Assembly (NCBI RefSeq): GCF_039537405.1
Contig: NZ_BAABAL010000004.1
Location: 186,001 to 250,000 of the forward strand
DNA: 64,000 bases
Direction of reading: 5' to 3'
Origin: Allokutzneria multivorans
GTDB lineage: Bacteria; Actinomycetota; Actinomycetes; Mycobacteriales; Pseudonocardiaceae
Shown: positions 42,345-49,636 of the stretch, one piece after another
Layout: each line of letters starts with the position of its first letter
Position numbering within the stretch: position 1 is the stretch's first letter
The notes under the pieces: model-generated
Seen by the model: only the letters and a program-made list of their open reading frames with translations
What the model was told of the DNA's origin: nothing
Databases searched by the model: none
Program-made: the position numbers and the translations under genes

Positions 42345-43297
42345 CGACTCTCGACTTCAGCCAGATCGTTCCGCACAAGCTCGTGCACCGCGCCAGCCTG
42401 TGCGAGGTGTTCCTGACCTCGGCGGTCGGCGTCGACGCGGACACCTTCGACGTGGGGACCCAGGTCCCGCGCACGCATTCCTTGTACGGCGACAGGATCA
42501 GCCTGCCGACGCACTACGACCCGCTGCTCTACGTGGAAGCGGCCAGGCAGGCGTGCATTTACATTGCGCACCAGTACTTCGGAGCCCCGCTCGGCTACCA
42601 CTTCATCCTGCGAGACGCGGAGATGGAGGTCGTGGACCACGGCGGCCTGACGGTTCTGGCGGTACCGACGAACGCGGTCCTGCGCTGTTCGGTGGTGCGG
42701 CGCTTCAAGAACCGCGACGGCGAGGTCACCGGGCTGCGCGTGCTGGTCACGCTCCTGGTGAGCGGTGAAGCCGCGATGACGGTGCAGATGTCCTACTCCT
42801 GGGTCCCTGCCGAGAAGTGGGAGTCGATGCGGGCGGACAACCGCGTCGCGCTCGCGCTGCCCTTGGAGCCGCACGCCGCGCCGCTGCCGCCGAGGGCCAA
42901 CCCGGCTTCCGTGGACAGGCTCAACCCGGCCAACGTGGTCATCTCGCCGCCGCGCGCGACGACCAGTGGCCGCACGTCGTCGCTGGTGGTGGACACGGCG
43001 CACCCCGCGCTGTTCGACCACCCGCTGGACCACGTGCCCGGGATGCTCCAGCTGGAGGCGTTCCGGCAGCTGGCGATCACCACTGCGGGCTTCGGCAAAC
43101 TGACCGGGATGTCGGCGAAGTTCGTCGGCTTCGGTGAACTCGACCTGCCCAACGAGTGCGAGAGCGCGATCGTCTCCGCGGGCGACGATGTCGAGGTCCG
43201 GTGCGCGGTGCGGCAGGAGGGGCGCACAGTCGCCGAAGCGCTGGTGACACTGGTGATGGCCGACCGGCCCGCCGTCGCGCGACCGGTGCGGGGCTGA
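42341..43297 (+). CDS. AfsA-like hot-dog protein (gamma-butyrolactone synthase family)
   Basis: 318 residues with two AfsA-type hot-dog repeats: IVPHKLVHRASLCEVFLTSA (the V-H-K/R start is typical) ... DPLLYVEAARQACIYIAHQY and, in the second half, VVDTAHPALFDHPLDHVPGM followed by LLQLEAFRQLA-like sequence. AfsA condenses a beta-ketoacyl thioester with DHAP in A-factor synthesis. Within this operon it could join an ACP-bound chain to a three-carbon or related hydroxyl partner. It overlaps the NDK-like gene (ATGA). No butyrolactone receptor gene is adjacent, which argues for a structural rather than a signalling role. Confidence 0.85.
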   Translation: MTTLDFSQIVPHKLVHRASLCEVFLTSAVGVDADTFDVGTQVPRTHSLYGDRISLPTHYDPLLYVEAARQACIYIAHQYFGAPLGYHFILRDAEMEVVDHGGLTVLAVPTNAVLRCSVVRRFKNRDGEVTGLRVLVTLLVSGEAAMTVQMSYSWVPAEKWESMRADNRVALALPLEPHAAPLPPRANPASVDRLNPANVVISPPRATTSGRTSSLVVDTAHPALFDHPLDHVPGMLQLEAFRQLAITTAGFGKLTGMSAKFVGFGELDLPNECESAIVSAGDDVEVRCAVRQEGRTVAEALVTLVMADRPAVARPVRG

Positions 43298-43302
43298 GCA
43301 AC

Positions 43303-43923
43303 GTGGGCGTGGACTTCGACGAGGTGGCGACGACGACCCGTTCGGTGCGGCGTCGGCTCGACCTGACCCGGCCGGTCGCGCGCGGGGTGGTGGAGGAGTG
43401 CCTGCGGTTGGCGCTGCACGCCCCCAACGGCGCGAATCGGCAGGACTGGCGCTTCCTCGTGATCGACGCGCCGGAGCTGCGCGCGGGCATCGCCGAGCAC
43501 TACCGCGCCGCCTTCGCCGCTTACCGCGCGACGCTGTCCGATGAGGTGGCGCGCAGCGGCATGACCACGTCCGCGCAGTACCTTGCCGATCGGTTCCAGG
43601 ACGTGCCGGTGCTCGTGCTCGGGTGTGCTCGCGGGCGGCTCACCGATTCTGCATCGGCGGCCAAGCGCTCCAGCTTCTACGGCTCGGTGTATCCGGCGCT
43701 GTGGAGCTTCATGATGGCCGCGCGCAGCCGTGGGCTCGGTACGACGCTGACCACCGTGCACCTGGCTCGGGAGCGCGAAGTGGCTGAGCTGCTGGGGATT
43801 CCGTTCGACGAGGTTACCCAGGTCGCCCTGATCCCCTTGGCGCACATGGCCAACGACGGGTTTCACGCCGGTCCCCGACGCGCACTGGGGGAGGTGATGT
43901 CGTGGAACAACTGGCAACCGTGA
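43303..43923 (+). CDS. Nitroreductase-family flavoprotein
   Basis: 206 residues: TTRSVRRRLDLTRPVARGVV, LALHAPNGANRQDWRFLVID (FMN-binding S/N-x-x-N-x-Q/R-x-W-x-F motif) and a C-terminal RALGLGTTLTT-like stretch, SRGLGTTLTTVHLAREREVA, then LIPLAHM. FMN-dependent reduction or dehydrogenation of a nitro group, enone or similar is expected. The GTG start follows the AfsA-like stop by 5 nt, and the 3' end overlaps the UbiA gene by 22 nt. Confidence 0.88.
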   Translation: MGVDFDEVATTTRSVRRRLDLTRPVARGVVEECLRLALHAPNGANRQDWRFLVIDAPELRAGIAEHYRAAFAAYRATLSDEVARSGMTTSAQYLADRFQDVPVLVLGCARGRLTDSASAAKRSSFYGSVYPALWSFMMAARSRGLGTTLTTVHLAREREVAELLGIPFDEVTQVALIPLAHMANDGFHAGPRRALGEVMSWNNWQP

Positions 43924-44774
43924 GGCTCGGTCGTTTCGTCCTGCGCATGTTCCGCCCGCACATCTACGCGACCTACGCGGTGCTGTGGGTGCTCGCGCTG
44001 GAGGGCTCGGCGGTGCTGATCTCCGGTCGGGACTGGGTTCTCGACGAGGGCACTGCGGTGCGGGCGGTTTCCGTTGTGCTGGTGCTGCTGTTCATGCGCA
44101 TGGTCGATGAGCAGAAGGACCTGGAGTACGACCGGGTCCACAACCCCGACCGGCCACTGGTGTCGGGTGCGATAACTGCGACCGAGCTGCGCTCCGCGAT
44201 GGCCGTGATCGCCGTGATCGTGGCGGTGCTGAACGCTTTCGCGTCGACTGCTTCGGTGCTGTTGGTGTTGGCGGACTTAGGTTATGGGCTGTTCCTTGTG
44301 GTGTTGGAGCGCTGGTCGCACCGCATCCGCGACGGGCTCATCGTGAACCTGTTCGTGACCTATCCCGTGCAGCTGCTGCTCAGCGTCTACCTCTACGTTT
44401 CGTGCGGTGGGCCTGCCGATTGGCGCGCGGTCCCGCTGCTTTTGATCTTCGCGTGCGTTTTCCTGCACTTCGAGTTCGCTCGGAAAACCAAGTGGGACAA
44501 CGCTTCTGGTGAGCGCATGTACTCGGGCGTGCTCGGTCCGGTTGGCAGCGCGGTGACCGCGCTGGGGTTGGGGCTCGGTGCCGGGGTGCTCGCGCTCGTC
44601 GTGTTCCGCCCGTGGGAGTCCACGTCGGTGACGGCTTGGTTGCCGTACTTGCCGCTCGTGCTGCCCGTGCTGGGCGCGTGGCGGTTTCTTTCCGGTAGGC
44701 CGTCCTGGCCGCTCGCGCCCGCGATGGCGTTCGTGCTCTCCAGCTACGTCTTCCTCATCCTTCAAGCTCTGTAG
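43902..44774 (+). CDS. UbiA-family prenyltransferase
   Basis: 290 residues with eight to nine hydrophobic segments. The first Asp-rich motif lies in LFMRMVDEQKDLEYDRVHNP DRPL and the second is weaker, around FEFARKTKWDNASGERMYSG (D-N-A-S with nearby E). UbiA enzymes attach prenyl or other isoprenoid diphosphates to aromatic or other acceptors in the membrane; the acceptor here is unknown. GTG 43902 lies inside the nitroreductase gene. No terpene synthase or prenyl-diphosphate synthase is in the cluster. Confidence 0.85.
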   Translation: MEQLATVRLGRFVLRMFRPHIYATYAVLWVLALEGSAVLISGRDWVLDEGTAVRAVSVVLVLLFMRMVDEQKDLEYDRVHNPDRPLVSGAITATELRSAMAVIAVIVAVLNAFASTASVLLVLADLGYGLFLVVLERWSHRIRDGLIVNLFVTYPVQLLLSVYLYVSCGGPADWRAVPLLLIFACVFLHFEFARKTKWDNASGERMYSGVLGPVGSAVTALGLGLGAGVLALVVFRPWESTSVTAWLPYLPLVLPVLGAWRFLSGRPSWPLAPAMAFVLSSYVFLILQAL

Positions 44775-44784
44775 GCAGGTTTTC

Positions 44785-45966
44785 GTGAAGTTCCCATTCA
44801 GCACACCGGAACGGCTCGACATCGACCCGTTCTTCGCGAAGCTGCGCGAGGAGGAGCCGGTCACCAGGATCACCCTGCCCTACGGCGGCGACGGGTGGCT
44901 GATCACTCGGCACGAGGACGTCAAGACCGTGCTCACCGACGCCAGGTTCAGCCGCGCCGCCGCTGTGGGCAAGGGGATCCCGAGCGTCCAGCCGATCCCG
45001 CCGATCCCCGAGCTGGTCATGTGGATGGACCCGCCGGAGCACACCAGGCTGCGCAAGCTGGTGACCAAGGAGTTCACCACCGGCCGCGTGGAGGCCATGC
45101 GGCCGTGGGTGCGCGAGACCGTCACCTCGATGCTCGACGACATGGTCGCCGCCGGGCAGCCCGCCGACCTGGTCGAGCACCTGTCGCTCCCGCTGCCGGT
45201 GATGGTGATCTGCGAGCTGCTCGGCGTGCCCTACGCCGACCGTGAGCGCTTCCGGCACTGGTCGGACGCGCAGATGGCCACGACGCAGTTCGACGTCGAG
45301 GCGATGGTGGCCGCTCAGCAGGCCATGTACGAGTACTTCATGGCGCTGATCTCCGAGCGCCGGGTGGACCCGAAGGAGGACCTGCTCAGCGCGCTTGTGC
45401 AGGCCCACGACGACGGGGAACGGCTCAGCGAGGGCGAACTCGTCGCGATGGCGATCACGCTGCTGGTGACCGGGCACGAGACCACGGCCATGGAGATCAC
45501 CAACTTCACCTACCTGTTGCTGCGGCACCCGGAGAAGTACGCGGCGCTGTGCTCCGACCCGTCCCGGGTGCCGACCGCGGTGGAGGAGATGCTGCGCTAC
45601 GTGCCGCTCGACGTCGGCGGTTCCTACGGCCGCATCGCTGTCGAGGACGTGGAGCTGAGCGGCGTGACCGTGCGCGAGGGTGACGCGGTGTTCGTCTCCA
45701 GCCTCTCCGCCAACCGCGATCTCGCCGTCTTCGCGGACCCGGAGGAGCTCGACCTGGAGCGCGAGAACAACCCGCACCTGAGCTTCGGCGCCGGTGTGCA
45801 CTACTGCCTCGGCGCGCGGTTGGCCCGCATGGAACTCCAGGAAGCGTTGGGGGCCATCGTGAAGCGGTTCCCCGCGCTGCGCGTGGCGGTCCCGGAGGAG
45901 GAGATCCAGTGGCGCAAGGGCATGATCGTGCGCGGTCCGCTGTCGCTGCCGGTGGGGTGGGCGTGA
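44785..45966 (+). CDS. Cytochrome P450
   Basis: 393 residues. I-helix LLVTGHETTAMEI, K-helix EEMLRYVPL (ExxR), meander NRDLAVFADPEELDLERENN and haem loop FGAGVHYCLGARLARMELQE. This is a typical soluble actinobacterial tailoring P450 (CYP105/107-like length), probably acting on the cluster's product. GTG 44785 follows UbiA by 10 nt, and the TGA overlaps the amidohydrolase GTG (GTGA). No ferredoxin gene is adjacent. Confidence 0.94.
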   Translation: MKFPFSTPERLDIDPFFAKLREEEPVTRITLPYGGDGWLITRHEDVKTVLTDARFSRAAAVGKGIPSVQPIPPIPELVMWMDPPEHTRLRKLVTKEFTTGRVEAMRPWVRETVTSMLDDMVAAGQPADLVEHLSLPLPVMVICELLGVPYADRERFRHWSDAQMATTQFDVEAMVAAQQAMYEYFMALISERRVDPKEDLLSALVQAHDDGERLSEGELVAMAITLLVTGHETTAMEITNFTYLLLRHPEKYAALCSDPSRVPTAVEEMLRYVPLDVGGSYGRIAVEDVELSGVTVREGDAVFVSSLSANRDLAVFADPEELDLERENNPHLSFGAGVHYCLGARLARMELQEALGAIVKRFPALRVAVPEEEIQWRKGMIVRGPLSLPVGWA

Positions 45967-47174
45967 GAACGGTCTTCCGCTCCGTCCGGATCTTCGACGG
46001 CTCCGGCGTTTCGCCGCACGACTCGGTTCTTGTCGAGGACGGGGTGATCACCCAGGTCGGCGGGGTGACCGCGGACGCCCCCGATGTCGTTGACGGCACA
46101 GGCAAAACCCTGCTCCCAGGCTTCGTCGACGCGCACACCCACGTGTTCGGCTCGGTGGAGAACCTGGAGCTGGCGCTCGCGTTCGGTGTCACCACCGAGG
46201 TCGACCTGTTCTCGTTCCCGCCGGATGCCACTTCGGCGCTGCTCGCCTCCTCGCGGTCGCGGGACGACGTCGCGCAGATGATCACTGCGGGGATGTTGGC
46301 CTGCCCGCCGGGGAGCCGTCCCGCGCTCATGCTCCCGGGCCTTCTGCCCACTGTGGACGGTCCTTCGCACGCCGCCGCTTTCGTCGCCGCCCGCGCCGCC
46401 GAGGGCTCCGCGTGCATCAAGGTGCACCTGGACGACGGCGCCAACCACGGCATGTCCGTGCCGCTCTTCGACCTGCCCACGCTGCGTGCGCTCGGCTCGG
46501 CCGCCCGTGATGTGGGGCTTCCTACGGTGGCTCACGTGTCGGACGCGCGCACCATGGAGCTGGCTTTCGCGGCGGGGCTCGACATGGCCACCCACGTGCC
46601 ACTCGACTCTTCCTTGTCCGAGGAAGTCGTCCGCGCGGCTGCGGCGCGGGGCCAGGCGGTGATCCCGACATTGGCCATCGCTGAGCTGGCCGTTGACACC
46701 GCGCGCGGACGGTCCCTTGTGGACGATCCGCGCATCGCCGCCCTCCTCCCGCCCGATGCGGAGTCCGCGCTGCGCGAGGGCACCGAGGGGCTCGCCGTGG
46801 AGGAGCTGCCGCCCGGCTCGTCCATGGAGAAGGTGCTCACCAGCATGCGGCGCCTGCGCTCGGCCGGCGTTGAGGTGCTCGTCGGCACCGACGCCAACAA
46901 CGCGCCGTTTCGCGCTTGCCCGGCAGTGCACGGCGCCGCGATCCACCGCGAACTGGAACTCTTCGTCGCCTCCGGCCACACCCCCGCAGAAGCCCTGGCC
47001 GCCGCGACGTCCTTGCCCGCCAAACGCTTCGGCCTGCACGACCGCGGCTCCGTTGCCGAGGGCCTGCGCGCCGACCTCCTGCTCGTCGACGGTGACCCGA
47101 CGCGCGACATCTTCGCCACCCGCGCCATCACCGGCGTCTGGAAACGCGGCGTCCGACGCTCTCAGCCCGCGTGA
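45963..47174 (+). CDS. Amidohydrolase-superfamily metal-dependent hydrolase
   Basis: 403 residues: LPGFVDAHTHVFGS provides the H-x-H metal pair; later AHVSDARTMELAFAAG supplies a His, and VLVGTDANNAPFRACP the metal Asp. In strand 4 CIKVHLDDGANHG has Lys and His where carboxylated Lys or His ligands sit. It resembles imidazolonepropionase-like or prolidase-like members. Possible roles are lactam, amide or ester hydrolysis in the pathway or in detoxification. It is the last gene of the operon; a repeat copy follows 6 bp after the stop. Confidence 0.85.
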   Translation: MRTVFRSVRIFDGSGVSPHDSVLVEDGVITQVGGVTADAPDVVDGTGKTLLPGFVDAHTHVFGSVENLELALAFGVTTEVDLFSFPPDATSALLASSRSRDDVAQMITAGMLACPPGSRPALMLPGLLPTVDGPSHAAAFVAARAAEGSACIKVHLDDGANHGMSVPLFDLPTLRALGSAARDVGLPTVAHVSDARTMELAFAAGLDMATHVPLDSSLSEEVVRAAAARGQAVIPTLAIAELAVDTARGRSLVDDPRIAALLPPDAESALREGTEGLAVEELPPGSSMEKVLTSMRRLRSAGVEVLVGTDANNAPFRACPAVHGAAIHRELELFVASGHTPAEALAAATSLPAKRFGLHDRGSVAEGLRADLLLVDGDPTRDIFATRAITGVWKRGVRRSQPA

Positions 47175-47180
47175 GCACGA

Positions 47181-47322
47181 CCGGGTTCGCCGCTCTTCAA
47201 GACCCCCAAACCCCCCTTTCGATCATCTTTAACCACCGCAAACCTCAACGCGGCCAAGGGTTTGCCCTCGTTGAAGACCTCTGGGACGGGGGTTCGGGGT
47301 ACTTGAAGACCGGCGAACCCGG
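47181..47322. repeat. GGTCTTGAAGACC-family repeat, diverged copy
   Basis: Outer inverted arms CCGGGTTCGCCG (47181-47192) and CGGCGAACCCGG (47311-47322) enclose CTCTTCAAGACCCCCAAACC, GATCATCTTTAACCACCGCA, a short GC hairpin, GTTGAAGACC and TACTTGAAGACCG. The module order equals that of the full elements, but CTGTCCTG/CTAG termini are absent. It sits between the biosynthetic operon and the CRISPR array and could terminate transcription from either side. Confidence 0.72.
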
Positions 47323-47371
47323 GCTCGCCGGAGGCGGCCCTGGGCGTTGCTCGCGCCGGGCGAGAGGCTGC

Positions 47372-48019
47372 GGACCACCCCCGCTCGCGCGGGGAAGACA
47401 CCCGACCGCCAGCAGCGCCGCCGTCGACGAGGCCCACAACGGACCACCCCCGCTCGCGCGGGGAAGACCCGGAGCCGAGCTGCTGGGCAGTGGTGGTGAG
47501 GGGACCACCCCCGCTCGCGCGGGGAAGACTACTCGCCGCGCCGGGACGCGGCCGTGGACGCCGGACCACCCCCGCTCGCGCGGGGAAGACGCGATAGCCA
47601 GCGCCTCTGCCGCGTCAGGGTCGGGACCACCCCCGCTCGCGCGGGGAAGACGCCGATGGGTTTTTCCCTTACGGCAACGCGATTGCGGACCACCCCCGCT
47701 CGCGCGGGGAAGACGTGCCGCGCTGGCTGGCCAGGATCACGGTCACGGGACCACCCCCGCTCGCGCGGGGAAGACGGTGGTCGAGGACTGGTGGGACCGG
47801 GTGTCGGGGGACCACCCCCGCTCGCGCGGGGAAGACGGACACCGGCTCGAACCCGCCATCCGCCAGTGGGGACCACCCCCGCTCGCGCGGGGAAGACCCC
47901 GCGCTGCTGCTCGCCGAGCGCGGTCACCGGGGACCACCCCCGCTCGCGCGGGGAAGACGAAGACCGGACCGGGGGGTTCGGGTTGGGTGAGGGACCACCC
48001 CCGCTCGCGCGGGGAAGAC
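47372..48019 (-). CRISPR. Type I-E-like CRISPR array, 11 repeats and 10 spacers
   Basis: Eleven identical 28-nt repeats start at 47372, 47441, 47502, 47563, 47624, 47687, 47748, 47809, 47870, 47931 and 47992. On the plus strand each begins GGACCACCCCCGCTC and ends GCGCGGGGAAGAC; the minus-strand form starts GTCTTCCCCGCG, the transcribed sense of type I-E repeats. The stem CCCCGC...GCGGGG is intact. Eight spacers are 33 nt (period 61); one is 35 nt (47652-47686) and the leftmost is 41 nt (47400-47440). The leader is therefore expected right of 48019. No cas gene is in the window. Apparent proteins with GPPPLARGR repeats here are artefacts. Confidence 0.97.
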
Positions 48020-48110
48020 ACTTCCTGACCTGGTGGTTTGTGCGAGGTTGGCGCTGTTCTGCATGGGTTTGCCGGTGAGCGTAGGACATGCCGGGCGGCC
48101 AACTCGCGCT
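48020..48110 (-). promoter_or_regulatory. Putative CRISPR leader
   Basis: The segment next to the repeat at the minus-strand 5' end of the array. It is somewhat less GC-rich than the array (for example ACAAACCACCAGGTCAGGAA on the minus strand) and has no credible gene. Position and repeat orientation argue for the leader; no conserved leader motif could be verified. Confidence 0.45.
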
Positions 48111-48284
48111 GGCTCGATGAGAGGTGCAGGCATCGACGGTGGTCGTTGTCTGGTCGGCGGTGCTCGCGGTCGCGTCGGTGCCGGTGGTTCTGGCGATCGC
48201 GTTCATGACGAGCTGCGGCGACAACCTGTGGTAGCCGCCGCGCCTGCCTGGCGAGCCGCGCGAACGCCTCGTTTGGTGCGTTGA

Positions 48285-48341
48285 ACGCCCTGAATGACTC
48301 ATTCGGGGAGTTGAGGTACCTCAATGAGTCATTCAGGGCGT
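48285..48341. repeat. Perfect 19-bp inverted repeat with TGACTCA core
   Basis: Arms ACGCCCTGAATGACTCATT (48285-48303) and AATGAGTCATTCAGGGCGT (48323-48341) with a 19-nt loop, itself containing a GAGGTACCTC palindrome. The 5' flank (GCGTTGAACGCC) repeats part of the arm. It lies 12 bp beyond the 3' end of the Arg/Trp-rich gene and may serve as its terminator; it may also be a copy of an interspersed palindrome family. Confidence 0.75.
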
Positions 48342-48352
48342 AAGCGCGCGGA

Positions 48353-49570
48353 TCAGGTTGGTGGGCGGCCGAAGGCGCTGCGGAGGTGGAGGCGCGCGCG
48401 TCGGCTCGCCAAGCGCACGGGAGCTAGGACGGAGTCCCGCGCCCACCGGGCCGAGGCGACTACAGCTGCCCGCGCCCATCGTGCCGAGGCGATCACGGCT
48501 GCTCGTACCCGTCGCGCTGAGGCGAGGATGGCGGCCCACACCCATCGCGTTGGTGCGACGACGATCGCCCGGGTCGCGGTGCGCACCGCGTGGCCGATCG
48601 GCACGAGGACCAAGCGATAGACAGCCTTCGCTGGGCGGATGACGACGTATCGCACCACCGCGACGATGCCGCGCCACAACGGTAGCGCCACGCGACGGTA
48701 CGCCCACAAGAACGCCGAAGCGATCGCGCGGCCGAAGATCAGCAGGCCTTGCCGGACTCGGCGGTAGGCCCACACCAGAGCAGAGCCGAGGAGCCGGAAC
48801 ACGGTCCCCAGCGCCACCCCGCAGAGCCGGAACAGCGTCCGCAGAGCCGTGCCGAGCCTCCGGAACACCGCCCGGAGCGCCGCGCCGAAAGCTCGCGCTG
48901 CTGAGCGGGTCCACCGGCCGCTCGGCGCGAGCGCGGAGTGCCACACCCATCGCACCGGGAAGAACGCGGTGTGGAGAAGCTTGCCAACGGCGACGCTCAC
49001 GACGAGCACGCCACGGCCGATCGGGGCGAGCACCATCCAGACGACGCGCAAGAACGCGATGAGCACTGCCAGGACAGCTCGCCCGAACGCTCCAGCGGCT
49101 TTGCGAACTCCTTGGCGTGCAGGGCGAACCACGACGCGCGACAGCGCTCGGAACCCCCAGCGCACCCCACGCACGGTACTGCGGCCTGACGCTCGCAGGG
49201 CGGCGCCGGTCGGACGGAGGAGGTAGGTCAGGACGAACCGACCGGAAGCACGCAGAGCGCGGCCGAGCAGGGAGAAGACGAAGTGCCCAGCCGCATAGGC
49301 CGGGCGGAGCACGCGGAGCAGCAGGAAGCGGCCGACAGCACGGAAGCCTCGCCCCAAGGGAGCGAACAGCCAACGGCGCAGGAAACCAGCCAGTGCCACA
49401 CCGAGCCTGCCGACCGCGCGCAGCGGGCGCACCACGAGGAATCGGCCGGTGGCCTTGAGCCATTCCCAGACGAGCGTCACCGGCACCACGATCACTACGG
49501 AGATCGCGCGCGCGATCCACACCACCCAACGTGGCGTCTGCGGGTCCTCCACGGCGCCTCCCTCGCTCAT
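48353..49570 (-). CDS. Arg/Trp/Ala-rich repetitive membrane-active-like protein (405 aa)
   Basis: After an acidic start (MSEGGAVEDPQT) and a hydrophobic segment (RAISVVIVVPVTLVWEWL), the protein is a long chain of amphipathic, basic helices with repeated motifs of the type RWVWxxxLAxxxR, AxGRFxLxxxLRP and RAxFRRLGTALRTLFRL. The C-terminus has a run of near-identical units (ASARRVRAAVIASARWARAA). Outside the first 12 residues almost no Asp or Glu occurs, giving an extreme positive charge. No known domain. The opposite strand is also open in places, but RBS context and the hydrophobic pattern favour this frame. Possibly a membrane-bound structural protein. Confidence 0.6.
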   Translation of the reverse strand: MSEGGAVEDPQTPRWVVWIARAISVVIVVPVTLVWEWLKATGRFLVVRPLRAVGRLGVALAGFLRRWLFAPLGRGFRAVGRFLLLRVLRPAYAAGHFVFSLLGRALRASGRFVLTYLLRPTGAALRASGRSTVRGVRWGFRALSRVVVRPARQGVRKAAGAFGRAVLAVLIAFLRVVWMVLAPIGRGVLVVSVAVGKLLHTAFFPVRWVWHSALAPSGRWTRSAARAFGAALRAVFRRLGTALRTLFRLCGVALGTVFRLLGSALVWAYRRVRQGLLIFGRAIASAFLWAYRRVALPLWRGIVAVVRYVVIRPAKAVYRLVLVPIGHAVRTATRAIVVAPTRWVWAAILASARRVRAAVIASARWARAAVVASARWARDSVLAPVRLASRRARLHLRSAFGRPPT

Positions 49571-49636
49571 GACCGGTGAACGCGCGGCACGCGAATTTGG
49601 TGCCGGTGCCCCGGGACGGAGCACCGGCACGAGGGA

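Noticed and set aside
42341..43297. Classical gamma-butyrolactone signalling locus
   Set aside because: No receptor-type TetR or butenolide phosphate reductase is next to the AfsA-like gene.
47171..48078. Long overlapping reading frames rich in GPPPLARGR and PRASGGGP on both strands
   Set aside because: These are translations of the CRISPR repeats; the 61-bp period and spacers explain them fully.
48849..49458. Plus-strand frames opposite the Arg/Trp-rich gene
   Set aside because: They show no start context and no hydrophobic pattern; the minus frame is longer and has the membrane-protein-like N-terminus. Kept in mind as the main alternative.
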